63,452 nt of DNA from assembly GCA_028819505.1 (NCBI GenBank), contig JAPPLH010000147.1, forward strand, positions 1 to 63,452. The letters run 5' to 3'. The translations under genes were made by a program, and so were the position numbers. The notes beneath the pieces are model-generated. The model was not told the origin of the DNA. It did not search any database and saw nothing but the letters and a program-made list of their open reading frames with translations. The stretch comes from Acidimicrobiaceae bacterium (GTDB lineage Bacteria > Actinomycetota > Acidimicrobiia > Acidimicrobiales > Aldehydirespiratoraceae). Shown piece after piece: positions 42,962-51,623 of this stretch (position 1 is its first letter; each line of letters starts with the position of its first letter).

Positions 42962-43486
42962 ATGGCACAGCGGCTCAGCTCCGACGAGCGCGCCCGGATC
43001 GAGGCGATGCGCGCAGCAGGTTCGAGCGTCGATGATGTGGCGAGGCATCTCGGCAGGCACCGCTCGACGGTGTACCGCGAGCTCGACCGCGACAGCGGTG
43101 GCGGCGGCTATGACGCCCGTGCGGCCCAGGCGCTCGGGCGCGACCTGGAGTTCATGGGAATGCTGTTCGAGTCGATGGCACTGCGAGACCAGCGGGTGTA
43201 CGCCCAGGCTTTGGACGCCCGGGTCTGCTACTACGGCGACGACACCAACCTGGAAGCCGACGCGGTGATCGAGGGCCTCGACGGCCAGTGGGCCGCCGTC
43301 GAGGTCAAGCTCGGCGGGGCGGCAGCCACCTCCGCGGCGATGGAGTCTCTGCGGGCCGTCCGTTCGCGGATCGACACCGACCGGCGAGGCGCGCCCGCTC
43401 GCCTCATCGTCGTCACCGCCTTCGGACCCGGCTACCAGACCGACGACGGGATCGCGGTCGTTCCCCTGACCGCCCTCAAGCCCTGA
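42962..43486 (+). CDS. Chimeric protein: IS30-type transposase HTH joined to a DUF4143 C-terminal domain
   Basis: A 174-residue frame. Residues 1-about 55 (MAQRLSSDERARIEAMRAAG...VARHLGRHRSTVYRELDRDS) match the N-terminal HTH of IS30-family transposases. From about residue 60 on, MGMLFESMALRDQRVYAQAL to EADAVIEGLDGQWAAVEVKL and VVPLTALKP matches the C-terminal part of the DUF4143 ATPases. GGAGG lies 8 nt before the ATG, so it can be expressed. It lacks both the DDE catalytic domain and the AAA domain. It is either a deletion product (pseudogene) or a new DNA-binding/nuclease-fold fusion. Confidence 0.75.
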   Translation: MAQRLSSDERARIEAMRAAGSSVDDVARHLGRHRSTVYRELDRDSGGGGYDARAAQALGRDLEFMGMLFESMALRDQRVYAQALDARVCYYGDDTNLEADAVIEGLDGQWAAVEVKLGGAAATSAAMESLRAVRSRIDTDRRGAPARLIVVTAFGPGYQTDDGIAVVPLTALKP

Positions 43487-43584
43487 CCGCGACCGGAGCC
43501 GGATGCAACCACACCAGGCCTTCTGAATCAGCGCCTTGCTGTAGGCGACCATACTCCGACCGCGACCGGACCCGGATGCAACGA
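43484..43584 (+). repeat. 27-bp direct repeat pair downstream of the chimera
   Basis: 43484-43510 and 43558-43584 share GACCGCGACCGG(A)-CCGGATGCAAC with two mismatches, 74 bp apart. The first begins in the stop region of the chimeric gene, the second ends 24 bp before the sbcD-like start. Origin unknown. Confidence 0.6.
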
Positions 43585-43607
43585 TGCCAAAGGGGTAGGG
43601 TCGCCGC

Positions 43608-44771
43608 GTGGCCAGGTTCCTGCACACCGCCGACTGGCAGCTCGGCAGGCGCCCCATTTTCTTGAGCGACGAGGCCCGGGCGCGCTTCAGTGCGGCCCGC
43701 GTCGACGTGATCGGCCGGATCGGCGAACTGGCGGCGCAGCAGCATTGCGATTTCGTGGTGGTGTGCGGCGACGTGTTCGAGTCGAACAGCATCGACCGGC
43801 AGATCCTGCTGCGAGCCCTCGAACAGATGGGCAGCATCGGCGGGCTGCGCTTCTATCTGCTTCCGGGCAACCACGATCCCCTCGACGCGTCGTCGATCTT
43901 CGAGTCGCCGAGGTTCCGCGACCACTGTCCCGACAATGTGACCGTGCTCGACGGGGCCACACCTCTGGAAGCAGCCGACGGCATCGAGTTGATCGCTGCG
44001 CCCTGGCCGAACAAACGACCCCGAAGCGACCTTGTGGCCGACGCCTGCGGGCGGCTGGGGCCGTCCGACGCGCTGCGAGTAGTCGCCGGCCACGGAGCGG
44101 TGGACGCCATGTGGCCCGAGTCGCGGGGTCCCGAGCTGATCTCGCTGCAGGGCGTCGAAGCCGCGCTCGACGCGGGGCTGGTCCACTACGTCGCTCTCGG
44201 CGACCGGCATTCCACGACCAGCGTCGGCGAGACGGGCCGCGTCTGGTACTCGGGCGCGCCGGAGCCGACTGACTTCGACGAGGTCGATCCGGGCAACGTG
44301 CTGGTCGTCGACCTCGACGGTGAGCAGCCCCGGGTGGAGCCCCACCGGGTGGGCACCTGGTCGTTCGCGCAGCGAGGCATGCAGCTCGCAGGCCACGCCG
44401 ACATCGATGCGCTCGACGATTGGCTCGGGCAGTTCGCGGCGAAGTCGCTGACGATCGTCAGGCTGAACCTGGCCGGCCAGCTCTCAGTCTCCCAGAAGGC
44501 CCGGCTCGACGCGACGCTGGCCGATCACGGCGAGATTCTTGCGACCCTCGACGTGCACGAGCCCGGCAGCGAATTCGTGGTGATCCCCGACGAGCTCGAC
44601 ATCAGAGACTTCGGGCTGTCAGGTTACGCGGCCGAAGCGCTGTCGGACCTCGTGGATGCAGCCCGTTCCGGCGACGAGCAGGCCACGGATGCCCGCGATG
44701 CTCTGACGCTGCTCTATCGCCTCGTCCACGCGGGCGGCAGCGACGGCGGAGCGCTCGAGGTCCGGCGATGA
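43608..44771 (+). CDS. sbcD: SbcD/Mre11-like metallophosphoesterase exonuclease
   Basis: A 387-residue DNA repair nuclease subunit. Metal-site motifs: HTADWQLG (5-12), VVCGDVFESN, LLPGNHDP, AGHGAVD and ALGDRHS. DWQ instead of DWH marks the YhaO-like subgroup. A C-terminal capping domain follows. GTG start after AAGGGG. Its stop overlaps the partner ATPase start (ATGA). The complex would process DNA ends and hairpins. Confidence 0.88.
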   Translation: MARFLHTADWQLGRRPIFLSDEARARFSAARVDVIGRIGELAAQQHCDFVVVCGDVFESNSIDRQILLRALEQMGSIGGLRFYLLPGNHDPLDASSIFESPRFRDHCPDNVTVLDGATPLEAADGIELIAAPWPNKRPRSDLVADACGRLGPSDALRVVAGHGAVDAMWPESRGPELISLQGVEAALDAGLVHYVALGDRHSTTSVGETGRVWYSGAPEPTDFDEVDPGNVLVVDLDGEQPRVEPHRVGTWSFAQRGMQLAGHADIDALDDWLGQFAAKSLTIVRLNLAGQLSVSQKARLDATLADHGEILATLDVHEPGSEFVVIPDELDIRDFGLSGYAAEALSDLVDAARSGDEQATDARDALTLLYRLVHAGGSDGGALEVRR

Positions 44772-47431
44772 GGCTGCACCGTGTCGCGCTGCGGAACTTC
44801 CGGGGCGTCCTCGACTGCGACGTCGCATTCGACGAGCACGGCGTGACAGTGATCGAGGGCCCCAACGAGGCCGGCAAGACCTCATTCGCTGAGGCGCTCG
44901 ACCTGCTGCTGGAGTTCCTCGATTCTTCGCAGCATCGCCGGATCAAGTCCATTCAGCCGGCAGGAAGAGACGTCGGCCCCGAAGCCGAGATCGAGATGTC
45001 CACGGGCGAGTACCGATTCGTGTACCGCAAGCGCTGGCTGCGCCGGCCCGAGACGACGCTCGAGCTGACAGAGCCGGCAGTCGAGCAGATCAGCGGGCGC
45101 GCCGCGCACGAGCGAGTCGAGCAGCTCCTCGCAGAGACGCTCGACCGCGACCTGTGGGACGCGATGCGAATCCACCAGGGTGCCGAGCTGCACATCCCCG
45201 GCTTCGACGTCCCGTCACTGGGAAGAGCCCTCGACGCCGCTGCCAGTGCCCGGCCCCAGTCCGACGCCGACGACGATCTCTGGCAACGCATCCGTCAGGA
45301 GAGGGACCAATACTGGACCTCCACCGGTCGGCCCAAGCGCGAGCGAAGCACCGCCCTGCAAGCCTTCGAATCGGCTACTGCCGAAGTGGACGGGCTGCGC
45401 AGTCGGCTGGAGCAGATCGATCAGAGCCTGGCCGAATTGCACCGACTCGAGGCTGACGCGGCGGGTCTGAACGCCACCCTCGAGGATCGCCGCAGAACAA
45501 CCGCCGAGTTGACGGCGGCGTGGAACAGCACCGAGCAGGTGCGCAGCCGAGTCGAGGCGTGCCAGGCGTCGCTCACCGCTGCCGAGGCCCAACGCCGAAG
45601 CATCGTGGCCGAACAGGAGCAGAGGCGGGCACTCATCGACGCGGCGGGCGACGCCGAGCGCGAGCTGTCGACCCTGAAGGATCGGCTGGAGAAGCAGGGG
45701 TCCGCGCTGGCCGCGGACCGTGAACACGCCGAACGGACCGCCGAGTTGCGCGACGAGGCCCGTGACGAGCTCGACGCCGCTGCGAGCCGCCAACGTCGAG
45801 CCGTGGAGGATCGCGACCATCTGCGCCAGCAGATCGAGATCGAACAGCTAACCGAGCGTCGCGACCGTGTGAGCGAGGCCCAGAAGGCTCTGCAGGCCGC
45901 CGAGGAGGCGCTTGAGCTCTCCAGAGTCGATGACAGCCTCGTCGCTGAGATCGAAGGCGCCCACATCGCGGTTCAACGCGCCCAGGCGGCCTTCGATGCA
46001 GGTGCCTCAACCGTCACCACCACAGCGCTGCGGCAAGTTTCGTTGAGCATCGACGGCGCCGAGCGGTCGTTGGCGCCGGGCGAGTCCCACCATCGCAACG
46101 TAGGCACCGCTACGAAACTGACCATCGGGGACGCGGCCACCGTGACCGTCGAGCCAGGCAAGGGCGCCCATGACCTCGCCGCCGAACTCGACGAGGCCCG
46201 CAGCGACCTGCGGCGAATGTGCGAGACCGCAGGCGTCGCCGACCTCACCGAAGCACGACGGGCAGCCGAGAGGCGCAAGGACGCCCAGCGACAGCGCAGT
46301 GCAGCCGCCGACACCATCAAGCAGGATTTGCGGGACCTGACCCCCGACGTACTGAGCAGCAAGATCTCGGGGCTCAACCGGCGAGTCGCGGACTACGCAG
46401 CCGCGAGACCCGACACGACGCCCATGCCCGCGGACTTCGAGAGGGCGAAGCGAATCGTCTGGGCTGCGGAGGAGCATCTGACTCAATGCCAGGCGCAGCT
46501 CGAAGAGCGCGAGACCGCGGCTCGACGGGCCGCGGACCTACTCAACAAGGCTCTGCTCGATGAGGCCGGGTTCGCCGGACAGATCGAGAACGCCGAAGGC
46601 GCCAAGCGGCTGGCGCAACAACGCCTCGCCACGGCGCGCGCCGAGCGTTCCGACGCCCGCATCGAAGGCGATCTCACGAAGGCACAAGGCGCCGAGGACG
46701 CCGCGGCCGAGAGGCTCGAACAGGCGCAGAGCGAACTGCTCGCCCAAGATCCCCGCTCGATCGAGGCTCGGCTGGAGAATGCCCGCAACACTGAGAAGCG
46801 TGCCCGTCGCGACCTCGCGTCGAACCGGACCCAGTACGACGACGTTCGCATCCGGCTCGCCGCGGACGGCGAACAGGGACTTCACACCAGCCTCGAGGAG
46901 GCGCTCAGCCGTCATCGGGTCCGAGAGCACGAGCATGAGGGACTGGAGGCGCGCGCCGCCGCGGCGCAGCTGCTGCACGACACCTTCGCTCATCGGCGAC
47001 AGCAGACCCGCATGCGCTACGTCGAGCCCTTCAAGCAGACCATCGAGGAACTCGGGCGGCTCGTGTTCGGACCGTCGTTGTCGGTCGAGATCAACACCGA
47101 CCTGCAGATCGTCGGCCGTACCCTCGACGACACCGCCCTGAGCGTGGATCAGCTCAGCACCGGGGCCGTCGAGCAGTTGGGCCTGCTGGCACGCCTGGCC
47201 TGCGCGATGATCGTCAGCCCCGACGGCGCCGGCGTGCCGATCATCGTCGACGACGCCTTGGGGTGGAGCGACCCGCAGCGCCTCGAGGGCATGGGAGCAG
47301 CCATCGCGGAAGCGGGCGCCCGCTGCCAGGTGATCGTGCTCACCTGCACGCCGCAGCGCTATGCGAATGTCGGCAACGCGACGACAGTCCGCCTGCCGGC
47401 GGCCCAAGAGGCCCCGCGGATTGACGAGTGA
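44768..47431 (+). CDS. SbcC/YhaN-like SMC-family ATPase
   Basis: An 887-residue partner of the SbcD-like nuclease. N-terminal ATPase half with RNFRG and Walker A GPNEAGKTS (about 31-39), long coiled coils (about 190-480 and 560-770, rich in Glu/Arg/Ala), and a C-terminal half with the signature LSTGAVEQLGLLARLA and Walker B PIIVDDALGWSD. I see no CxxC zinc hook at the coil apex, which separates it from Rad50/SbcC and places it with YhaN-type proteins. The long in-frame extension from 44420 lies inside sbcD and is artefactual. Confidence 0.88.
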   Translation: MRLHRVALRNFRGVLDCDVAFDEHGVTVIEGPNEAGKTSFAEALDLLLEFLDSSQHRRIKSIQPAGRDVGPEAEIEMSTGEYRFVYRKRWLRRPETTLELTEPAVEQISGRAAHERVEQLLAETLDRDLWDAMRIHQGAELHIPGFDVPSLGRALDAAASARPQSDADDDLWQRIRQERDQYWTSTGRPKRERSTALQAFESATAEVDGLRSRLEQIDQSLAELHRLEADAAGLNATLEDRRRTTAELTAAWNSTEQVRSRVEACQASLTAAEAQRRSIVAEQEQRRALIDAAGDAERELSTLKDRLEKQGSALAADREHAERTAELRDEARDELDAAASRQRRAVEDRDHLRQQIEIEQLTERRDRVSEAQKALQAAEEALELSRVDDSLVAEIEGAHIAVQRAQAAFDAGASTVTTTALRQVSLSIDGAERSLAPGESHHRNVGTATKLTIGDAATVTVEPGKGAHDLAAELDEARSDLRRMCETAGVADLTEARRAAERRKDAQRQRSAAADTIKQDLRDLTPDVLSSKISGLNRRVADYAAARPDTTPMPADFERAKRIVWAAEEHLTQCQAQLEERETAARRAADLLNKALLDEAGFAGQIENAEGAKRLAQQRLATARAERSDARIEGDLTKAQGAEDAAAERLEQAQSELLAQDPRSIEARLENARNTEKRARRDLASNRTQYDDVRIRLAADGEQGLHTSLEEALSRHRVREHEHEGLEARAAAAQLLHDTFAHRRQQTRMRYVEPFKQTIEELGRLVFGPSLSVEINTDLQIVGRTLDDTALSVDQLSTGAVEQLGLLARLACAMIVSPDGAGVPIIVDDALGWSDPQRLEGMGAAIAEAGARCQVIVLTCTPQRYANVGNATTVRLPAAQEAPRIDE

Positions 47432-47440
47432 ACCCGGTTC

Positions 47441-47611
47441 ATGCGGGGCGGGGCCGTGGCCCGAGCGGCCCTGGCGAAGATCCAACGCATCGTCACCTTC
47501 ACCGGCATCGACCTGCGCGCCGACGCCATCCAGATCGGCATCGACCCGGGCCTCGCCAGCACCGTCCCGGGCGGCCTCCCACCACAGGCGACTTGCTCGG
47601 CAGTCTCCTAG
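47441..47611 (+). pseudogene. Orphan 56-codon fragment
   Basis: The frame from ATG 47441 includes ALAKIQRIVTFTGIDLRADA and IQIGIDPGLASTVPGG, a protein-like composition. It ends at 47611 with no continuation. It lies between the SbcC-like gene and an ATPase fragment, so it is probably debris of a lost gene. Family not recognised. Confidence 0.25.
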
Positions 47612-47705
47612 GCGTCGCCGCAAAGTGGAGTTAGCTTTCTCCGAAATATGGAGCGTAGATGTCCGAATAATGGTAGATGAGCGGAACGCCGGGATGGAGG
47701 GAGCG

Positions 47706-47930
47706 ATGGCTGAGGCTATAGAAGGCCGTTATCTGGACCGGGTAATCGACAGCGAGGTGGTCGGGGCGTTGGCCTCGTCGCCAGCAGTGCTGATCGAAGG
47801 TCCTCGGGGTTGCGGCAAGACTTGGACGGGGCGCCGGTTCGCTCGCAGCGAGGCCGTGCTGGACGGGTCCGAGGCCATGCGCCTGGCCGCAGAGGTGGAC
47901 CGCCTACTTCTCAGCGATACGCGACGTTGA
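47706..47930 (+). pseudogene. Truncated N-terminal fragment of a DUF4143-type AAA ATPase
   Basis: From ATG 47706 (GGAGGGAG just upstream) it reads MAEAIEGRYLDRVIDSEVVG, then LIEGPRGCGKTWTGRRFARS, matching the N-termini and Walker A of the two full-length copies. It stops after 74 codons. After a frame change, ENYLGVDI resembles the LEDYLGEI segment of the copy at 40573. The middle of the gene has been deleted, and the rest does not follow. Confidence 0.78.
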
Positions 47931-48031
47931 GAACTACCTCGGGGTTGACATCCTGACAACTGGACCATTCACGGTGGACCGAACTTCCGGGTGCAAGTAA
48001 TTCAGTCCATGGTGGAGCCTTGAGTGTGTAG

Positions 48032-48609
48032 ATGCGTCGGGCCATAGCGTCTTGGTGGGCGGCCGCGATCATGGCAACTCTGAGTTGCTCCGGGCAGATC
48101 GCTACTGCGCCTGAGGACTCCACCTCCACACACGATCCCGCCGTTGCCTCCGAACCCGCCACGCAGGATCCTGATAAGCCAGACGCTCTTCTTGGCATGT
48201 GAGATCCCAACGACGCCAGATTCAAGGCATGGCCCACCTTCCGCGGCGACGTATCGGAGCTGGCGGGCATGCACTGTGGGACCCCGAGGGCCATTTCCCC
48301 AACACAGTCTGGTCGGGCACGCTTGTTCTCGATGGGCCGTGCGCGTACTTGGACGTGTCCCACCAAGACGGGGCCCCGGTGTTCGGCGGAGAGCCTCTGC
48401 GCAGCTTCGTGCGCCTGCCTGAGCCGCTGACCCGCCATGACTCTGCGACAGACGAGACTTGGGTCGGCGAAAACGGCCCGGAACTGGTACGCAGCCACGG
48501 AACTACTCGACCGGTGGGCGGACTGAAGCTCGCGGCCGGCCTGCCAGCGCCGCCGGATATCCATCACTCGACCTGTGGGCGGACAGAAGCTCGACGGGTA
48601 GCGCGCTAG
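48032..48609 (+). pseudogene. Broken lipoprotein gene
   Basis: The first frame (48032-48202) encodes a lipoprotein signal with TLSC lipobox and a Thr/Pro/Asp-rich linker, ending DALLGM at a TGA. Coding-like sequence continues in the same frame past the stop (DPNDARFKAWPTFRGDVSEL) and then in another frame (GGHALWDPEGHFPNTVWSGT, LVLDGPCAYLDV, to 48609). At least one nonsense codon and one frameshift separate the parts. The intact ancestor would be a secreted lipoprotein of about 170 residues, family unknown. Confidence 0.5.
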
Positions 48610-49217
48610 CCGGGGGCGCAGACGTGGACGAAGCGGGTGGTCTCCGATCCGAGGTGGTGCCAGCGGTGGCGGGTGGCGGTGGAGTAGATCATGGTGTCGC
48701 CCGCGGCCAGGCGGTGGGTGACGGTGCCGCCGTCGCCGTCGTCGAGGTCGACGGCCAGCATTCCCCGGGTCACGTGGATCATCTCGCGGCCCTCCGAGGC
48801 GAAGAACCCGCCGAGTCGCGAGCCGGGCGCCACCACGTACTCGGCCGCGCTGAAAGGCTCGTCGAGGCCGCTGAGCTGGCGGCGGAACGCGGTCTGGGGC
48901 GCGTCGGTGATGTCGTAGCGCTGGCCCTCGCCGGAACCGGTCACCACCACATCGGCCGACACCGGCCCGGCCAGCAGCCTCTCAGGCGTGGTCTCCAGCA
49001 CCCTGGCGATGGCGAACAGCGAGGTCAGGCTGGGAGCCGCGAAGCTGGTCTCGACCTGGCTGAGGAAGGGCACCGACAGCCCGGCCTGGTCGGCCACCTG
49101 GCTGAGCGTGAGCCCAAGCTGGTTGCGGCGGCTGCGCACAGCCTGTCCCAACTCCTCCAGCGCCCGGGTGTCGTGATCCCGGCGAGGCTGGGGCTGGGGC
49201 TGTGCGCTGGCGGCCAT
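48606..49217 (-). CDS. XRE-family regulator with cupin domain
   Basis: A 203-residue regulator. Residues about 20-78 form the XRE HTH (LGQAVRSRRNQLGLTLSQVA...LSVPFLSQVE). After a linker, the C-terminal cupin (about 125-200) has FFASEGREMIHVTRGMLAVDL and HRLAAGDTMIYSTATRHRW, a ligand-sensing barrel. This architecture controls catabolic and stress genes in many bacteria. It is 29 bp downstream of the enolase-superfamily gene and probably the last gene of the operon starting at the aldo/keto reductase. It is the best candidate to bind the TTTGAT-N3-ATCAAA sites. Confidence 0.87.
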   Translation of the reverse strand: MAASAQPQPQPRRDHDTRALEELGQAVRSRRNQLGLTLSQVADQAGLSVPFLSQVETSFAAPSLTSLFAIARVLETTPERLLAGPVSADVVVTGSGEGQRYDITDAPQTAFRRQLSGLDEPFSAAEYVVAPGSRLGGFFASEGREMIHVTRGMLAVDLDDGDGGTVTHRLAAGDTMIYSTATRHRWHHLGSETTRFVHVCAPG

Positions 49218-49246
49218 CGGCGGGAGGGTACTTGCGGGGTGACCGG

Positions 49247-50446
49247 TCAGGCGCCGGAGGCGTCAGCCGGTCCGCTGCCGGCCGCGGTGCGGCCCGACTC
49301 GTGCTCGGGGAAGAGCTCGGCGTAGGTGTCGCCGGAGCGGTAGGGGTGGGCGGCCAGCTTCTCCTCGTCGACGTCCACGCCGAGGCCGGGCCCGGTGGGA
49401 GCGGTGATATGCCCGCCGCCGAGATCGGTCAGCGCGAGGCCGGGATTGTCGCCGATGTCGGTGATCATCGGCTGGTGGGGGTCGATGTCGTACTCGCACA
49501 GCCGCACCCTGGCCGCGGTGGCCCAGTGCAGGTTGGCGGCCAGCCCCACCACCGTCGGTCCGCCCACATGGGGGATGACCTCGATCGAGGACCGGGCCGC
49601 GATGTCGGCGATCTCCAGGCAGCTCAGGATCCCCCCGGTCAGGCTGGCGTCGGGCTCGAAGACCCGGGCCGCGTCCCGCCGGGCCAGTTCGGCGTACATG
49701 CGGGGCGAGTACACCCGCTCGCCCACCGCCACCCGTATGGGCGAGTTGTGCTGGAGCCGCTCCAAGCCCTCGATCTGGTACTGGGGCACCGGCTCCTCGA
49801 AGAAGTGGATGCCGTAGCCGGCGATGCGGCGGCACAGTTCGATGGCCGAGTCGGGGTCGTGGAACCAGTACGAGTCGACGCCCATGAGCTTGCCGGGGCC
49901 GACGTGGTCGCGGACGGTGGCCACCGCTTCGGTGTCGCCGTCTATGGTCCGGCCCAGCCGGACCTTGACTCCGGCGAAGCCCAGTTCGATGCACTGGTCG
50001 AAGTAGTGGGCGTGCCACTGGGCGCTCTGCTCGAACATCGTGGTGCCGGTGCCGTACAGCGGGATCTCGTAGGCGCTGCCGCCCAGCAGCCGGTGCATGG
50101 GCGCGTCCAGGGTCTTGCCGAGGATGTCCCATAAGGCGATCTCGACGGCGCCGACGGTCTGGCTGGTGAGGCCCTCGGTGCCGAGGTAGCCGTCGAGGGC
50201 CACCCGCAGGTCGGCCACCCGGTCGCGGATGGCCAGCGGGTCGCGTCCCTCCAGGTGCCGGGCGCACACGTCGTCGACCGCGGCCCGGAACACGGTCGGA
50301 TAAGAGTGCCCCCAGTTGGTGGACGCCTCGCCCCAGCCGACGGTGCCGTCGTCGGTCTCGATCCGCACCAGCGCGAAGCTGCGCTCCATGTCGGGGTCGG
50401 TCTTGCGGTAGCCGGCGAGCACGGCCCGCACGCTCTCGATTCTCAT
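49247..50446 (-). CDS. Mandelate racemase/muconate lactonising enzyme-family protein
   Basis: A 399-residue enolase-superfamily enzyme. Visible active-site elements: KVRLG (the KxK/KxR base pair), metal ligands in GVDSYW, FFEEPV and VGERVYS, the Asp of EPDASLTGG and the His of IPHVGG, the MR-type His-Asp dyad. These indicate abstraction of a proton alpha to a carboxylate, often in acid-sugar dehydration. The specificity is not identifiable. It is separated from the upstream reductase gene by the 56-bp hairpin repeats. Confidence 0.9.
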   Translation of the reverse strand: MRIESVRAVLAGYRKTDPDMERSFALVRIETDDGTVGWGEASTNWGHSYPTVFRAAVDDVCARHLEGRDPLAIRDRVADLRVALDGYLGTEGLTSQTVGAVEIALWDILGKTLDAPMHRLLGGSAYEIPLYGTGTTMFEQSAQWHAHYFDQCIELGFAGVKVRLGRTIDGDTEAVATVRDHVGPGKLMGVDSYWFHDPDSAIELCRRIAGYGIHFFEEPVPQYQIEGLERLQHNSPIRVAVGERVYSPRMYAELARRDAARVFEPDASLTGGILSCLEIADIAARSSIEVIPHVGGPTVVGLAANLHWATAARVRLCEYDIDPHQPMITDIGDNPGLALTDLGGGHITAPTGPGLGVDVDEEKLAAHPYRSGDTYAELFPEHESGRTAAGSGPADASGA

Positions 50447-50473
50447 GCGTCACGTCCTATCAAGTCGGAAGTC

Positions 50474-50600
50474 CAATCCGAATTGGCAGCAGAATGCACG
50501 CATACCGTGCAAAACGCTGCCAATTCCTGTCCTCGTCCCGGCCGCAATCCGAATTGGCAGCAGAATGCACGCATACCGTGCAAAACGCTGCCAATTCCTG
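50474..50600. repeat. Two identical 56-bp nested-hairpin repeats
   Basis: 50474-50529 and 50545-50600 are identical over 56 bp with a 15-bp spacer. Each folds as a double dyad: outer AATTGGCAGC/GCTGCCAATT, symmetrical internal loop AGAA/AAAC, inner TGCACG/CGTGCA with a 5-base loop. A third, diverged copy is at 15373-15425. They fill the gap between two minus-strand genes of one operon. Confidence 0.85.
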
Positions 50601-50606
50601 CGGGCA

Positions 50607-51548
50607 TCATCGGGGCCCACCACCGAGGGGGCCCTCCCGCAGCTCCAGCCACAGATCGTCGGGCACAGGCGACCGAAGGTCGGCCAGATTCTCGTCCACC
50701 TCGGCCGGCGTGGCCATCCCGACGATGACGGAGGCCACGGACGGGTTGGTGAGCGGGAAGCTCACGGCCGCCGCCCGCAGGGTCACGCCGTGGCGCCGGC
50801 ATACCGAGTCGATGGCGGCCGCCCGGGCGAGCGTCTCGTCCGAGGCGGGGCCGTAGTCGTACCAGGCGCCGGCTCGGGGGCGGGCGAGCACTCCGCTGTT
50901 GAACACCCCCGCGGCCAGGTAGGCGACCCCCCTCTCGGCGCATGCGTCGATCAGGTCGGCGGCGGACCGGTCGAGAAGCGTGTAGCGGCCCGCGACCAGC
51001 ATGCAGTCGAGGTCGGCCCGCTCCAGGAAGGCGGCCGCGGTTCGCACCGAGTTGGTGCCCAGCGAGACCGCACTGATCACCCCCTCGTCCCTCAGCGCCA
51101 CCAGGGCTCGATAGGTGCCCTCCAGCGCTTCGAGGATGTGGTCGTCGGGGTCGTGGACGTGCACGATGCCGACCCGGTCCACCCCCAGGCGCTCGAGACT
51201 CGACTCCAAGGACTGCCGGGCGGCGTCGTAGCCGAAGTCGAAATGGACGTCGACCGACCCGTCGGGCCGATCAGTCAGTATCCGGCCGGCCTTGGTGGCG
51301 ATGACCGGCCGCTCGCCGCCCGCACCGGCCAGCGCCTGCCCCAAGCGGCGTTCGGCCTCCCCCAGCCCGTAGAAGGGAGCGGTGTCGAAGAACCCGATGC
51401 CGAGTTCGAGAGCCCGCGACACGGTGCGCACCGCAGTGTCGGAGTCGTTGCCCCAGAAGATCGAGGCCAGCGGTGCGGTCCCCAGCGCCAAGCGCCGGAT
51501 GCGGAGCCCGGTCCGCGGAAGCGCTGCTTCGTCCAGGGGATCTCGCAT
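50607..51548 (-). CDS. Aldo/keto reductase (aldose dehydrogenase-like)
   Basis: A 313-residue AKR TIM barrel resembling D-threo-aldose/L-fucose dehydrogenases: LGTAPL, FFDTAPFYGLGEAERRLG (Asp and Tyr of the tetrad), ATKAGR (Lys) and IVHVHDPDDH (His), then SVIVGMATPAEVDEN at the C-terminus. It would oxidise a sugar or reduce a carbonyl with NAD(P). ATG 51548 lies 8 bp from the TTTGAT-N3-ATCAAA site, so the site overlaps its leader. First gene of the operon that continues to the MR/MLE gene and the XRE-cupin gene. Confidence 0.87.
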   Translation of the reverse strand: MRDPLDEAALPRTGLRIRRLALGTAPLASIFWGNDSDTAVRTVSRALELGIGFFDTAPFYGLGEAERRLGQALAGAGGERPVIATKAGRILTDRPDGSVDVHFDFGYDAARQSLESSLERLGVDRVGIVHVHDPDDHILEALEGTYRALVALRDEGVISAVSLGTNSVRTAAAFLERADLDCMLVAGRYTLLDRSAADLIDACAERGVAYLAAGVFNSGVLARPRAGAWYDYGPASDETLARAAAIDSVCRRHGVTLRAAAVSFPLTNPSVASVIVGMATPAEVDENLADLRSPVPDDLWLELREGPLGGGPR

Positions 51549-51573
51549 CAGCGTGTTTGATCCTATCAAAGTC
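51537..51573. repeat. 37-bp direct repeat, left copy, with operator site 2
   Basis: Identical to 55049-55085. The palindrome TTTGATCCTATCAAA is at 51556-51570. Read on the minus strand, the repeat includes the ATG and the next codons of the reductase gene, so this copy is the one joined to its original gene on the left. Confidence 0.85.
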
Positions 51574-51623
51574 CTGGGCAGCCAGTGGCCGGCGAAGCCC
51601 GGCCGAGGTGGCGATGAGGGTCG

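Noticed and set aside
44420-44767. An N-terminal extension of the SbcC-like protein
   Set aside because: It is out of frame inside the sbcD gene; the ATG at 44768 gives the expected RNFRG-Walker A start and the ATGA overlap.
50474-50600. Short CRISPR-like array
   Set aside because: There are only two units, each strongly self-complementary, with a 15-bp spacer and no cas genes, and a related copy is solitary elsewhere.
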